A stretch of 64,000 nt of DNA from Eubacteriaceae bacterium (GCA_910574895.1 CAJTDQ010000004.1:124001-188000), one strand, 5' to 3'; positions 18,177-27,368 are shown, numbered from the stretch's first letter. The notes: generated by a model not told the origin, from the letters alone. Numbers and translations are program-made.

Positions 18177-18216
18177 CACCTGCATATATTTAAATAAATA
18201 TGTGCAGGTGTTTTTT
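18177..18216 (+). terminator. higBA terminator that overlaps the next gene's ribosome binding site
   Basis: CACCTGCA... stem: 18177-18191 pairs with 18196-18210 (15 bp with one G-T wobble), AAAT loop, followed by six T and at once by the ATG at 18217. The 3' arm contains AGGTG (18206-18210), the only SD-like sequence for the next gene. Confidence 0.85.
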
Positions 18217-19362
18217 ATGCAGATTTATGTAGTAACAGCAGGAGATAATGTAGATAAAATCGCAGAACAGTTTGGTGTCGGTGTAGAGTCGTTGATTTAT
18301 GATAACCAGCTGGTGGCTCCGTACAGACTGGCAGTGGGTCAGGCTTTATTAATAGATGATGGAGGAATCAGAGAAAATAGAAAGAGTGCATATTTCAGAG
18401 GATTCGCATATCCTTTTATCAGTCAATATGTTTTAGAGCAGACGTTAGCATCGTTGTCAGAACTGGCAGTGTTTTCATATGGTTTTACAAGAGAGGGAAA
18501 TCTGATTTCACCGGCTTTGGATGATACTTTTATGATAGAGGCATCATTGAGAAACAGAGCGGAACCAATATTGACACTTACTCCCTTTGATGCATCCGGT
18601 AAGTTTAGTAATGAATTAATCTCAGCAGTCATTAACAATCCTGATGCAGTAAATACTTTGATTGGGGAATTGCTTCAGACAATGCAGGAAAAAGGATTTT
18701 TAGGAGTAGATATTGATTTTGAATATATAAAAGCACAAGATAGAGATACTTTTGTAGAGTTTGTGAGAAGTGTTACGGAAACGATGAATGCGAATGGTTA
18801 TTCTGTGTCAGTGGATCTTGCTCCAAAAGTAAGTGCTGATCAGCCGGGATTGTTATATGAGGGTAAGAATTATGCGGCATTGGGAGCGATTGCCAATAGT
18901 GTTTTGGTAATGACTTATGAGTGGGGCTATACTTATGGGCCTCCAATGGCAGTTGCGCCAATTAATAAAGTGCGCCAGGTGTTAGATTATGCAGTGACAG
19001 AGATTGAATCGACAAAAATTAATATGGGAATCCCCAATTATGGATATGACTGGCCGCTTCCTTATGAGAAAGGAGTTACAAAAGCAAAAACATTGGGAAA
19101 TATAGAGGCAGTCCAGCTGGCGATTAGCAAAGGAGCAGAGATACAGTTTGATGAGGTGGCGATGAGTCCGTATTTTCGCTATACAGATAATGGGGTAGAA
19201 CATGAAGTCTGGTTTGAGGACCCAAGAAGTATCAGCGCAAAACTGGAATTAATATATGAGTATAATTTGAGAGGAGCATCTTATTGGCAGATTATGCAGT
19301 TATTTCGCAGCAACTGGCTGTTGGTGGATTATAATTTTGATGTCGTAAAAATGATTGTATAA
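18217..19362 (+). CDS. LysM-GH18 spore-type glycosidase (YaaH/SleL-like)
   Basis: 381 residues. N-terminal LysM module (IYVVTAGDNVDKIAEQFGV to VGQALLID, residues 1-50) for peptidoglycan binding, then a GH18 barrel with the catalytic DxxDxDxE-type motif FLGVDIDFEYI (Glu as acid/base). In Bacillus, YaaH/SleL is an N-acetylglucosaminidase of spore cortex breakdown and coat; those proteins have two LysM modules, here only one. No signal peptide, as expected for a protein made in the mother cell. ATG at 18217 follows the terminator T-run directly; a GTG at 18202 would begin inside the hairpin. Confidence 0.85.
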   Translation: MQIYVVTAGDNVDKIAEQFGVGVESLIYDNQLVAPYRLAVGQALLIDDGGIRENRKSAYFRGFAYPFISQYVLEQTLASLSELAVFSYGFTREGNLISPALDDTFMIEASLRNRAEPILTLTPFDASGKFSNELISAVINNPDAVNTLIGELLQTMQEKGFLGVDIDFEYIKAQDRDTFVEFVRSVTETMNANGYSVSVDLAPKVSADQPGLLYEGKNYAALGAIANSVLVMTYEWGYTYGPPMAVAPINKVRQVLDYAVTEIESTKINMGIPNYGYDWPLPYEKGVTKAKTLGNIEAVQLAISKGAEIQFDEVAMSPYFRYTDNGVEHEVWFEDPRSISAKLELIYEYNLRGASYWQIMQLFRSNWLLVDYNFDVVKMIV

Positions 19363-19423
19363 AATATATAGACTGAAACAGGAAATCAGCCGGAATGAGT
19401 TTACATGGGCTTCTGACAAAATA

Positions 19424-19450
19424 ACAATATCAATGATTCTGCATATTTTA
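19424..19450 (+). promoter_or_regulatory. Sigma-K-like promoter before the amidase gene
   Basis: AC (19424-19425), 16-bp spacer, CATATTTTA (19442-19450), matching the Bacillus sigma-K consensus AC-N16/17-CATANNNTA. It lies 43 bp upstream of an amidase gene of the type that is sigma-K-controlled in Bacillus (cwlC). Short consensus, so chance is possible. Confidence 0.5.
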
Positions 19451-19493
19451 TAATAACTTTGATTTTGTATAAATTTGAAAGGAGTAATACTAT

Positions 19494-20234
19494 ATGTGGA
19501 CAATCAATGTACATGCAGGGCACAATCCGGATGGAAAGATTGGAAGTGGTGCTGTAGGTCTGATAAAGGAGTCAAAGGAAAATAGAAAGGTATTAAAACA
19601 AGTTATAAAATATTTGAGAGTGTTTGGGTTTAAAGTATATGACTGCACTGTAAATGATGGAAAAAGTCAAATCGACATTTTAGAAAAAATTGTGAAAAAG
19701 TGTAATGCCCACAAAGCCGATTTAGATGTTTCGATTCATTTTAATAATGGAAGAAATGATGAAAAGGGAGATGGAGAGACAGGAGGAGTCGAGGTACTGG
19801 TATATAGTAAGGAACTGGGACCTATAAAATCTGCAAAGGAAGTGTGCAAATCTATAGCAAGATTAGGATTTCGAAATCGTGGAATTAAATACAGGCCGGA
19901 GTTAATGTTTTTGAATGCAACGAAAGCTCCTGCTATGCTGGTGGAATGCTGTTTTATTGATGATGCGGATGATGTAAAAATATATAATTATAAGAAAATG
20001 GGGCAGGCAATCGCAGAGGGAATAGTAAACAGTTATTGTCCATATGACGTGGTAACTACAAAAAAAGGTGTAAAAGAGAGAAATAAACCGTCAAGAAAAT
20101 ACACATTAATGGGAAAACTAAAAAAAGGAACATGGTGTATTATAGAAAAAGTAAGAATTGTAGATGGTATCAGTTACGGAAAAAGAAAGAAAAGAAAAAC
20201 ATGGATTAAAATGAGAAATACAAAAGAAAAATAA
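19494..20234 (+). CDS. N-acetylmuramoyl-L-alanine amidase (Amidase_3, CwlC-like)
   Basis: 246 residues, no signal peptide. Zinc amidase fold: VHAGHNPDG (first His ligand), KESKEN (Glu), VSIHFNNG (second His) and catalytic Glu in LVECCFIDDADD. Cleaves the MurNAc-L-Ala bond of peptidoglycan. The C-terminal ~60 residues are Lys-rich with an SH3-like pattern (LMGKLKKGTWCIIEKV), a possible wall-binding module. Lack of a signal peptide, the sigma-K-like promoter and the SleL-like neighbour point to mother-cell lysis or spore release; a phage endolysin origin is the alternative. ATG preceded by AAAGGAG. Confidence 0.87.
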   Translation: MWTINVHAGHNPDGKIGSGAVGLIKESKENRKVLKQVIKYLRVFGFKVYDCTVNDGKSQIDILEKIVKKCNAHKADLDVSIHFNNGRNDEKGDGETGGVEVLVYSKELGPIKSAKEVCKSIARLGFRNRGIKYRPELMFLNATKAPAMLVECCFIDDADDVKIYNYKKMGQAIAEGIVNSYCPYDVVTTKKGVKERNKPSRKYTLMGKLKKGTWCIIEKVRIVDGISYGKRKKRKTWIKMRNTKEK

Positions 20235-20255
20235 AGCTGGACCGATTATATTTAG

Positions 20256-20317
20256 AAAACCAGAGCAGATACAGAAAAGACTATTTGACATAGAATTTAC
20301 GTATCTGTTCTGGTTTT
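20256..20317 (+). terminator. Long inverted repeat after the amidase gene
   Basis: AAAACCAGAGCAGATAC (20256-20272) pairs with 20301-20317 with one mismatch across 17 bp, loop 28 nt. The right arm ends TTTT. Probably the terminator for the amidase gene. Confidence 0.6.
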
Positions 20318-20352
20318 GCAGAAATATATCAGAGGTCTATATTTTTTCTATA

Positions 20353-20381
20353 TTGAATAAATGAAGAAACCGTATTAAAAT
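20353..20381 (+). promoter_or_regulatory. Putative promoter of the carbamoyltransferase gene
   Basis: TTGAAT (20353-20358), 17-bp spacer, TAAAAT (20376-20381). The -35 region TTGAATAAATGAAG resembles half of an ArgR box, but a second half is not evident. AGGAGG precedes the gene's ATG. Confidence 0.4.
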
Positions 20382-20458
20382 ACTAGAGTATATAAAAGAA
20401 ATAAAAACGGAATCAAAAGAAGTTAACTTAGATTCTTAAGATAATATAGGAGGAAACA

Positions 20459-21454
20459 ATGGATTTTAAAGGCAGACATTTTTTAAAGTTATTAGATTTT
20501 ACATCGGAAGAGATAGGAGCATTGATTGACCTTGCTGCAGAGCTCAAGGCAAAGAAGAAAGCTGGGGAGCTGGTAGATGTTTTAAGAGGAAAGAATATTG
20601 CAGTCATTTTTGAGAAAACCAGTACCCGTACGAGATGCTCTTTTGAGGTGGCTGCCCACGACCTGGGGATGGGCGTTACATATTTAGACCCATCAGGTTC
20701 ACAGATTGGGAAGAAAGAGAGCATTGCTGATACAGCAAGAGTTTTAGGACGAATGTTTGATGGAATAGAATATAGAGGATTTGGACAAGACTTAGTCGAA
20801 GAACTTGCTGCACATGCAGGAGTTCCGGTCTGGAATGGTCTTACAAATGAATTTCATCCAACGCAGATTCTGGCAGATTTTCTTACATTAAAAGAGAAGT
20901 TTGGAAAATTAGAAGGATTAAAGTTTGTATATATGGGTGATGCCCGTTACAATATGGGAAATTCATTAATGGTAGGTTGTGCGAAAATGGGAATGCATTT
21001 TGTCGGCTGTGCGCCGAAAAAATATCAGCCGGATGAAGAATTAGTAAAGCAATGCAGAGAGATTGCAAAAGAGACAGGAGCTGTGATTGAATTTGAAGAA
21101 GACCCTATGACAGCAACGAAAGAGGCAGATGCAATTTATACAGATGTGTGGGTATCTATGGGTGAACCGGATGAAGTATGGGAAGAACGTATCGGTGATC
21201 TTCTTCCGTATAGAGTGACGATGGATTTAATAAATAATGCAAATGCAGGAGTGGTATTTATGCATTGTCTGCCGGCATTTCATGACTTGAAGACAAAGAT
21301 TGGAAAAGAAATCTATGAGAAGTTTGGGCTTGACTGCATGGAAGTAACAGACGAGGTATTTGAATCAGAGCATTCTGTAGTTTTCGATGAGGCAGAAAAC
21401 AGAATGCATACGATTAAGGCAGTTATGGCAGCTACTCTTGGAGCAGAACTATGA
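20459..21454 (+). CDS. argF: Ornithine carbamoyltransferase
   Basis: 331 residues, normal length. Carbamoyl-phosphate loop [12 protein letters not shown], second site [12 protein letters not shown], and C-terminal MHCLPAFHD are diagnostic. It carbamoylates ornithine to citrulline in arginine synthesis, or runs in reverse in the arginine deiminase pathway; no other arg or arc gene is nearby, so argF versus arcB cannot be decided. Its stop overlaps the sbcD start (ATGA at 21451), an unusual partner for an amino-acid gene that suggests co-transcription with sbcDC. Confidence 0.95.
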   Translation: MDFKGRHFLKLLDFTSEEIGALIDLAAELKAKKKAGELVDVLRGKNIAVIFEKTSTRTRCSFEVAAHDLGMGVTYLDPSGSQIGKKESIADTARVLGRMFDGIEYRGFGQDLVEELAAHAGVPVWNGLTNEFHPTQILADFLTLKEKFGKLEGLKFVYMGDARYNMGNSLMVGCAKMGMHFVGCAPKKYQPDEELVKQCREIAKETGAVIEFEEDPMTATKEADAIYTDVWVSMGEPDEVWEERIGDLLPYRVTMDLINNANAGVVFMHCLPAFHDLKTKIGKEIYEKFGLDCMEVTDEVFESEHSVVFDEAENRMHTIKAVMAATLGAEL

Positions 21455-22584
21455 GATTTTTACATTTAGCAGATCTTCATCTTGGAAAACGTGTGAATGA
21501 GTTTTCCATGATAGAAGATCAGAAGTATGTCTTAAAACAGGTATTAAATATAATAGAAGAACATAATGTACAGTCTGTGCTGATGGCAGGGGATATCTAT
21601 GATAAGTCTGTGCCATCGGCAGAGGCTGTTCTTTTACTCAATGATTTTTTAACGGAACTATCAAAGAGAGAAATTATAACTTTTGTTATCAGCGGAAATC
21701 ATGACAGTGCAGAACGTATTGGATTTGGTTCTGATATTATGAGCCAGGCAGGAATCCACATGGCAAAGCCATATAATGGGAAGGTAGAACAGGTTGCAGT
21801 GAAAGATGAATATGGAGAAATCTGTGTTTATATGCTTCCTTTTATAAAACCTGCTACAGTAAAGCATGCACATAAAGAAGAGGAGATTATCACATATGAT
21901 GATGCGATGGCAGTAGTAATGAAAAATATAAACTTAGATAAGAGCAAAAGAAATATTTTGATTGCACATCAATATGTCAGTGGAGCAGACAGATGCGAAT
22001 CAGAAAATATAACAATTGGCGGAATTGATGAAGTGTACGCCTGGCATTTTAAAGATTTTGATTATGTGGCACTGGGGCATTTACACGGTCCACAGCATGT
22101 GCATTCAGAAAACATCCGATATGCAGGGACATTATTAAAATACTCTTTCTCAGAGGTGCATCATCATAAGAATGCATTGATTGTTGATATAGTAGAAAAA
22201 GGAGAAATAAATTTTCAGAAAATAGGCATCAAACCATTACATGATATGCGGGATTTGAAAGGTACTTATGATGAACTGACTGCGAAAACATTTTATGAGG
22301 ATATGAATACAGAGGATTATTTTCATATTACGTTGATAGATGAGGAAGATAAAGTCAACGCATTGGCATTACTTAGAACAATTTATCCGAATATTATGAA
22401 ACTTGACTATGATAATCAAAGAACAAGACAAAATCAAGAAGTTATGTTAACTGAAAAAATGGAAGAAAAATCGCCTTTAAATTTATTTGAAGAGTTTTAT
22501 GAAATCCAGAATAATGTGCCAATGACAAATGAACAAAAGGCATTCATAGAAGAAATGATACAAAAAGTATGGGAGGTGGACTGA
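21451..22584 (+). CDS. sbcD: Exonuclease SbcCD, nuclease subunit SbcD
   Basis: 377 residues. Mre11-type metallophosphoesterase with all phosphoesterase motifs: [43 protein letters not shown]. Manganese-dependent nuclease that, with SbcC, cuts DNA hairpins and double-strand ends. The C-terminal part lacks a recognisable extra domain but is of normal length. It is directly followed by sbcC. Presence is notable because the window contains several long inverted repeats, which SbcCD attacks when they extrude. Confidence 0.95.
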   Translation: MRFLHLADLHLGKRVNEFSMIEDQKYVLKQVLNIIEEHNVQSVLMAGDIYDKSVPSAEAVLLLNDFLTELSKREIITFVISGNHDSAERIGFGSDIMSQAGIHMAKPYNGKVEQVAVKDEYGEICVYMLPFIKPATVKHAHKEEEIITYDDAMAVVMKNINLDKSKRNILIAHQYVSGADRCESENITIGGIDEVYAWHFKDFDYVALGHLHGPQHVHSENIRYAGTLLKYSFSEVHHHKNALIVDIVEKGEINFQKIGIKPLHDMRDLKGTYDELTAKTFYEDMNTEDYFHITLIDEEDKVNALALLRTIYPNIMKLDYDNQRTRQNQEVMLTEKMEEKSPLNLFEEFYEIQNNVPMTNEQKAFIEEMIQKVWEVD

Positions 22585-25137
22585 TTGAGACCAACCAAAC
22601 TGATGATGTCGGCATTCGGACCTTATGCCGGACAGGTAGAAATAGATTTTGACAAATTTGGTAACAAGGGGCTTTATCTGATTACCGGAGATACCGGGGC
22701 AGGAAAGACCACTATTTTTGATGCGATTGTTTTTGCTTTATATGGCGAGGCAAGCGGTAATAACAGAGATAAAAACATGCTCCGCAGTAAGTATGCAAAG
22801 GTGGACACACCGACTTTTGTAGAATTGGAGTTTGAAAATAAGGGTGAGAAATATGTAATTAGAAGAAATCCTGACTATATGCGTCCGGCAAAGAGAGGAG
22901 ATGGTGAAACAAAGGAGAATGCAGATGCAGTTCTGACATTTTTTAATGGCAAGCCGCCAATTACAAAAATGAAAGAAGTAACAATTGCTGTTGAGGAGAT
23001 TGTTGGTCTGGATAAAAACCAGTTTACTCAAATTGTGATGATAGCCCAGGGAGATTTTTTAAAATTATTATTAGCAAAAACGGAGGAAAGGCGGGAAATA
23101 TTTAGAAAAATATTTCACACGATGCCTTACAAAACCCTACAGGATAAACTAAAAGAAAATTCCAAGAAACTACATGATTTATATGATGATAAAAATAAGA
23201 GTATTGCCCAATATATTAGGGGAATACAATGTGATCATGACAGCCCGCTCAGCGTGAAATGGCAGCAGATGAGGGATAACAAAACAGAGGCAGGTATCGA
23301 AGAGGTACGGAACGTAATTAACGAAATTATTGAAGAAGATAAAGGCATCATTTCCAGAGACAATAAAGAAATTAGGGTTTTAGATAAAGAAATTTCTCAG
23401 ATTGATGAGAAAATAGGAAAAGCAGATACCCTAGGCAAGGCGTTAAAACAAAAAGAGAAAGCGATTCAAAGTTTAGAAAAAAACGAAAGAAATTTAATTA
23501 TTTTAGAGGAAGAATTAAAAAAACAGGAAGCGTTGAGCCCGGAAAGAGAACGGCTCTCTTTCGAGATACAGAAACTGACAGAGAAATTAGGGGAATATGA
23601 TAAGTTAGACAGCATATTAAAGGAATTGTCGGATAACCAAAAGAAATTGGAAAACATTGAATTTCAGAGAATGTTTTCATTAAAGAGGGACATAGATGGT
23701 TTGAGTCAGGAGAAGAAGAGTCTTTTTGACCTGCAATGTCAATATAAGGATATGAATCAAAAACTGTCAGCAAAAAGAACAGAATATATTCATATGGAAC
23801 AGACTTTTATGAATGAACAGGCAGGAATCATGGCAGCAAAACTGGAAGAGGGAAAGCCGTGTCCTGTATGTGGTTCTATGGAGCATCCGAACCCGGCAGA
23901 ACTTACAGAGAACGCACCATCTAAGGAGCAGGTAGAACAGGCAAAAGAAATGGTGGAGCAATACGAGAAAGAGACAAAGAAATTAAGTGAGCAGGCACAT
24001 AAGCAAAGCATGAAAGTCGAAGTGGCTGAAAAAGAAACCTTAATACATATTGAAAAAATATTGGGGAAAATAACATTAGAAGATGCGGTAGAAAAGTTAA
24101 AGAATGCATTATCCCACAAGTCAGTAAAAATAAACAATGTTAATTTAAAATCAAATTGTGAATATCAATGTACTGACAAGACGATTGAAAACTACAAGAT
24201 GAATATAAAATCTTTGGAAACAATATTAGAGGAAAGAAAACAGACGTTACAGTTTGAGAGTAAATCTAAGGCAAAGGCATATATTAACCAATTGGAAAAA
24301 CAACAAAAGGCTTTAGAAAAATCATTTAAGAAGGCAGAACATCAGTGGGAAGAATGCAAGTCGGATATCGAAAAAGCAAACAATACAATCAAAACGGTTG
24401 AAAATCAACTAAAGAATACAGAAATGATATCATTAGAGGAACTTAAGGAGCAGAGGAGAGCAATAGAAAAAAGAAGAAACAGGCATCTGGAGACTGTAAG
24501 CGGAGCGAAATCAAGAGTAAATATCAATGAAAAATCTCAAAATGAGATTGGCAGACAGTTTCAAGCATTGAAAGAGGTTGAGAAACAGTGGAATATGATG
24601 AAATCATTATCGAATACTGCCAATGGAAATATTTCAGGAAAAGAGAAGATATTATTAGAGACTTATGTTCAGATGCATTACTTTGATACAATTATCCAGA
24701 GGGCAAATATCAGATTCATGGTGATGTCTTCAGGTCAATATGAGTTAAAGAGAGCAGCCAGTTCAAATAATTTAAAAGGTCAAAGTGGTTTAGAATTAAA
24801 TGTAATTGATCATTATAATGGGAGCGAACGAAGTGTAAGAACCCTGTCCGGTGGAGAGTCCTTTAAGGCATCTTTGGCATTGGCATTAGGTTTGTCTGAT
24901 GAGATTCATGCGAACGCCGGAGGTATTCAGATAGATACGTTGTTTGTGGATGAGGGATTTGGCTCTTTAGATGAAGAGTCTCTGAATCAGGCGATAGATT
25001 CCCTATCAAATGTTACAGAAGGTAACAGACTGGTTGGAATTATCTCGCATGTTCGTGAAATAAAAGAAAGAATTGACAGGAAAATAATAGTAAATAAGGA
25101 TAAAATTAACGGAAGTGATATTACATTGGAAATATAG
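22585..25137 (+). CDS. sbcC: Exonuclease SbcCD, ATPase subunit SbcC
   Basis: 850 residues, shorter than the ~1050 of E. coli. Rad50-like: Walker A GDTGAGKTTIFDAI near residue 35, long coiled-coil arms, zinc hook GKPCPVCGSMEHP at about residue 425, signature LSGGESFKASLAL and Walker B TLFVDEGFGSLDEE near the C-terminus. Holds DNA ends together and drives SbcD. TTG start at 22585 follows the sbcD stop with GGGAGGTGG six bases upstream. The shortened coiled coil is symmetric about the hook, so it is probably a natural short arm. Confidence 0.95.
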   Translation: MRPTKLMMSAFGPYAGQVEIDFDKFGNKGLYLITGDTGAGKTTIFDAIVFALYGEASGNNRDKNMLRSKYAKVDTPTFVELEFENKGEKYVIRRNPDYMRPAKRGDGETKENADAVLTFFNGKPPITKMKEVTIAVEEIVGLDKNQFTQIVMIAQGDFLKLLLAKTEERREIFRKIFHTMPYKTLQDKLKENSKKLHDLYDDKNKSIAQYIRGIQCDHDSPLSVKWQQMRDNKTEAGIEEVRNVINEIIEEDKGIISRDNKEIRVLDKEISQIDEKIGKADTLGKALKQKEKAIQSLEKNERNLIILEEELKKQEALSPERERLSFEIQKLTEKLGEYDKLDSILKELSDNQKKLENIEFQRMFSLKRDIDGLSQEKKSLFDLQCQYKDMNQKLSAKRTEYIHMEQTFMNEQAGIMAAKLEEGKPCPVCGSMEHPNPAELTENAPSKEQVEQAKEMVEQYEKETKKLSEQAHKQSMKVEVAEKETLIHIEKILGKITLEDAVEKLKNALSHKSVKINNVNLKSNCEYQCTDKTIENYKMNIKSLETILEERKQTLQFESKSKAKAYINQLEKQQKALEKSFKKAEHQWEECKSDIEKANNTIKTVENQLKNTEMISLEELKEQRRAIEKRRNRHLETVSGAKSRVNINEKSQNEIGRQFQALKEVEKQWNMMKSLSNTANGNISGKEKILLETYVQMHYFDTIIQRANIRFMVMSSGQYELKRAASSNNLKGQSGLELNVIDHYNGSERSVRTLSGGESFKASLALALGLSDEIHANAGGIQIDTLFVDEGFGSLDEESLNQAIDSLSNVTEGNRLVGIISHVREIKERIDRKIIVNKDKINGSDITLEI

Positions 25138-25145
25138 AAAAAATA

Positions 25146-25175
25146 TGAATAATAATTCTTCCTTTACAAATACTA
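25146..25175 (+). promoter_or_regulatory. Sigma-G-like promoter of spoVT
   Basis: TGAATA (25146-25151), 17-bp spacer, AATACTA (25169-25175), one mismatch from the sigma-G consensus TGAATA-N17/18-CATACTA. spoVT is a forespore sigma-G gene in Bacillus. It lies 39 bp before the ATG. Confidence 0.6.
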
Positions 25176-25214
25176 GGATTATATCAGCTACAAGATGTAA
25201 ATGGAGGAAATAAA

Positions 25215-25763
25215 ATGAAAGCAACAGGAATTGTAAGAAGAATAGACGATTTGGGAAGAGTAGTTGTTCCCAAGGAAATTAGGAGAACACTGCGTATCAG
25301 AGAAGGTGATCCTATGGAGATTTTTACAAATAGAGATGGAGAAATTATATTAAAAAAATATTCTCCAATTGGAGAGATTGATAGCTTTGCAAAACAGTAT
25401 GCAGAAAGCCTTGCACAGGTTTCAGGTTATAAGATTTTAATTAGTGATAGAGACCAGATTATTGCAGTAGCAGGTGGTGCAAAAAAGGAATTGTTGGGAA
25501 AGAACATTAGTACACAACTAGAAAAGTTGATTAATGAGAGAGATAATCTTACCACGGAGGGCGGAATTGAAAAAGGAATTCCGGTTGTTGAAGGAGAGAG
25601 TGCTCCGGAAGCAGGTCAGGTAATCTATCCAATAATATGTGAAGGAGATATTATTGGCAGTGTTGTTATTATGTCCAAAAATGAAAAGCAGGACGTTAGT
25701 GTTACCGAACAGAAATTGGCAGGTGTGGCAGCAGCATTTTTAGGAAGGCAGATGGAGGCATAA
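25215..25763 (+). CDS. spoVT: Stage V sporulation protein T
   Basis: 182 residues. N-terminal AbrB-type swapped-hairpin DNA-binding domain (TGIVRRIDDLGRVVVPKEIRR) and C-terminal GAF-like domain (ILISDRDQIIAVAGG, VIYPIICEGDIIGSVVI). Forespore transcription factor that modulates the sigma-G regulon and spore germination properties. GGAGG is 6 bases before the ATG. Its place ahead of hup-rqcP-yabPQ-divIC-spoIIE matches the Bacillus/Clostridium order, with mazG/yabN replaced by hup. Confidence 0.96.
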   Translation: MKATGIVRRIDDLGRVVVPKEIRRTLRIREGDPMEIFTNRDGEIILKKYSPIGEIDSFAKQYAESLAQVSGYKILISDRDQIIAVAGGAKKELLGKNISTQLEKLINERDNLTTEGGIEKGIPVVEGESAPEAGQVIYPIICEGDIIGSVVIMSKNEKQDVSVTEQKLAGVAAAFLGRQMEA

Positions 25764-25833
25764 AGCATATGCAAATCATTGATTATTCTATTTGTTAAAA
25801 TGCCCAAAACACCCATAAAAAGGTGGATTTTCC

Positions 25834-25862
25834 TTGACAAAGTCTACAAAATGGAGTATATA
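25834..25862 (+). promoter_or_regulatory. Strong hup promoter
   Basis: TTGACA (25834-25839), 17-bp spacer, TATATA (25857-25862; TATACT overlaps two bases later). Near-consensus, as expected for an abundant protein. Confidence 0.75.
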
Positions 25863-25915
25863 CTTTATAGATACGCGAGGAAAGCGATCGTACAAATTAT
25901 CAAGGAGGAATTACG

Positions 25916-26188
25916 ATGAACAAGACAGAATTCGTAGAAGCTATTGCAAACGAAGCTGGTTTAACAAAGACAGATGCAGCAAAAGCTGTGAAAGCATTCA
26001 CAGATGTAGTAGTAAAAGCAATGAAAGATGGAGATAAAGTACAGTTAGTTGGATTTGGTACTTTCGAAGCTACAAAGAGACCTGAGCGTCAGGGAATCAA
26101 TCCTGCAACAAAGGAAAAGATTACAATCGCAGCAGCTACTGTTCCTAAATTCAAAGCTGGTGCAGCTTTAAAGAAAGAATTAAACTAA
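25916..26188 (+). CDS. hup: HU family DNA-binding protein
   Basis: 90 residues, the usual HU length. MNKTEFVEAIANEAGLTKTD dimerisation helices, GFGTFEATKRPERQGINPAT DNA-intercalating arm, and C-terminal VPKFKAGAALKKELN. Histone-like architectural protein of the nucleoid. It has its own near-consensus promoter, an AAGGAGG 7 bases before the ATG and a tight terminator, so it is a single-gene unit within the sporulation/translation block. Confidence 0.97.
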   Translation: MNKTEFVEAIANEAGLTKTDAAKAVKAFTDVVVKAMKDGDKVQLVGFGTFEATKRPERQGINPATKEKITIAAATVPKFKAGAALKKELN

Positions 26189-26214
26189 TTTAAATATTTA
26201 GAGTTGAAATAATC

Positions 26215-26246
26215 AGGACTGTTACTTTTGTAACAGTCCTATTTAT
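26215..26246 (+). terminator. hup terminator
   Basis: AGGACTGTTAC (26215-26225), TTTT loop, GTAACAGTCCT (26230-26240): perfect 11-bp stem, followed by a short T-rich tail. Confidence 0.8.
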
Positions 26247-26288
26247 GTAAAGGCAAAAAGTATTGATGTATATATTGGGAGGATATTT

Positions 26289-26528
26289 ATGAGGTTAGAT
26301 AAGTTTTTAAAAGTATCAAGAATTATCAAGAGAAGAACTGTAGCCAATGAAGCCTGTGATGCAGGAAGAGTGCTGGTAAATGGACAATCGGCAAAGGCTT
26401 CGAAGGATATAAAAGTTGGCGATAAGATAGAAATACAGTTTGGACAAAGAATAGTAAAAGTTGAAGTTGTCAGTGTTAAAGAAACGGTAAAAAAAGATGA
26501 GGCAGCAGAAATGTATAAAGAATTATGA
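26289..26528 (+). CDS. rqcP: S4-domain RNA-binding protein RqcP (YabO)
   Basis: 79 residues, a lone S4 domain (MRLDKFLKVSRIIKRRTVAN to AGRVLVNGQSAK and VGDKIEIQFG). In Bacillus RqcP binds stalled 50S subunits and, with RqcH, drives C-terminal alanine tailing of incomplete peptides. Identity rests on size, sequence and on the yabP-yabQ-divIC neighbours that flank yabO in Bacillus. GGGAGG lies 7 bases before the ATG. Confidence 0.9.
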   Translation: MRLDKFLKVSRIIKRRTVANEACDAGRVLVNGQSAKASKDIKVGDKIEIQFGQRIVKVEVVSVKETVKKDEAAEMYKEL

Positions 26529-26640
26529 TAAAAGGAAATTGTACCGGTAAATAATAAAAAGGACAAATATTTCAAAAAAGAGAATAAATCCTGTACTATT
26601 AAAATATATTGTTTTATATTAAGAATATTTCGAGGCACAT

Positions 26641-26925
26641 ATGGAGCAAAATAATATTGCAAAAACACATAAACTGGCATTGGACAATAGAAAACAAATG
26701 AGTCTGACTGGGATCAAAGACGTTGTGGCATTCGATTTAAATCAGGTATTATTGGAATCGACCCTTGGAATGATACATATTAAAGGAAGTGACTTAAAAG
26801 TGACAAAACTAAGTATAGAAAAGGGAGAAGTCAATGTAGGTGGGAATGTAGACAGCATCGCTTATTCCGATGTTAAAGCATATGGAGAAAAAGGAAAATC
26901 TTTTGTTAAGAGGATGTTTCGGTAA
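26641..26925 (+). CDS. yabP: Sporulation protein YabP
   Basis: 94 residues of the YabP/YqfC family: KLALDNRKQMSLTGIKDVV, LNQVLLESTLGMIHIKG and the conserved KLSIEKGEVNVGGNVDSI. A mother-cell protein needed for spore formation in Bacillus; molecular role unknown. Its stop overlaps the yabQ start (TAATG at 26923), a conserved arrangement. GAGG precedes the ATG. I looked for a sigma-E promoter upstream and did not find a convincing one. Confidence 0.92.
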   Translation: MEQNNIAKTHKLALDNRKQMSLTGIKDVVAFDLNQVLLESTLGMIHIKGSDLKVTKLSIEKGEVNVGGNVDSIAYSDVKAYGEKGKSFVKRMFR

Positions 26926-27368
26926 TGAGTTTACAGATTAGCGAAGAAAGTATGCTGATTGTCATGAGTGTTTACGGAGGACTGGTATTGGTTCTTTGTT
27001 ATGATGTCATACGGGTTTTAAGAAGAATATTCTATGTTGGTATTGTACGTATTATTATAGAAGATATTATTTTTTGGATGGTTGCTGCGATTTTTATGTT
27101 TAATATCTATTTAAAATATAATTATGGCAGACCAAGATTTTTTTCCATTATATTAACCATGGGAACAATGTTTGCATTTGAATGGTTTATTGGAAGGAAA
27201 ATAATAGATGTTTTGGCATTGAAAATTAGAATAGCCATAAGAATTATCGTGAAACCATTGAAAAAAATAGTGAAATTGATTAAACTAAAGACAGGTACTA
27301 AAAAGAAATCAAAAAAAGGAAAAAATAAATGGCATCAGGGAATCAAAAAAGAGCAACCAGGCGATTAA
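26925..27368 (+). CDS. yabQ: Sporulation protein YabQ (membrane)
   Basis: 147 residues. Three to four predicted membrane helices (residues ~10-30, 42-62, 68-90) and then a long Lys-rich cytoplasmic tail (KPLKKIVKLIKLKTG...KKKSKKGKNK). YabQ is a mother-cell membrane protein required for cortex formation in Bacillus. Recognised by position between yabP and divIC and the hydrophobic pattern VLVLCYDVIRVLRRIF. Overlaps divIC by 40 bp. Confidence 0.9.
   Translation: MSLQISEESMLIVMSVYGGLVLVLCYDVIRVLRRIFYVGIVRIIIEDIIFWMVAAIFMFNIYLKYNYGRPRFFSIILTMGTMFAFEWFIGRKIIDVLALKIRIAIRIIVKPLKKIVKLIKLKTGTKKKSKKGKNKWHQGIKKEQPGD

Noticed and set aside
19494-20234. Prophage remnant around the amidase gene
   Set aside because: No phage structural, holin or integrase gene nearby; sporulation-type context and a sigma-K-like promoter fit better.
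26529-26640. Search for a sigma-E promoter before yabP
   Set aside because: A -35-like GAATATT occurs but has no -10 at the right distance before the ATG.
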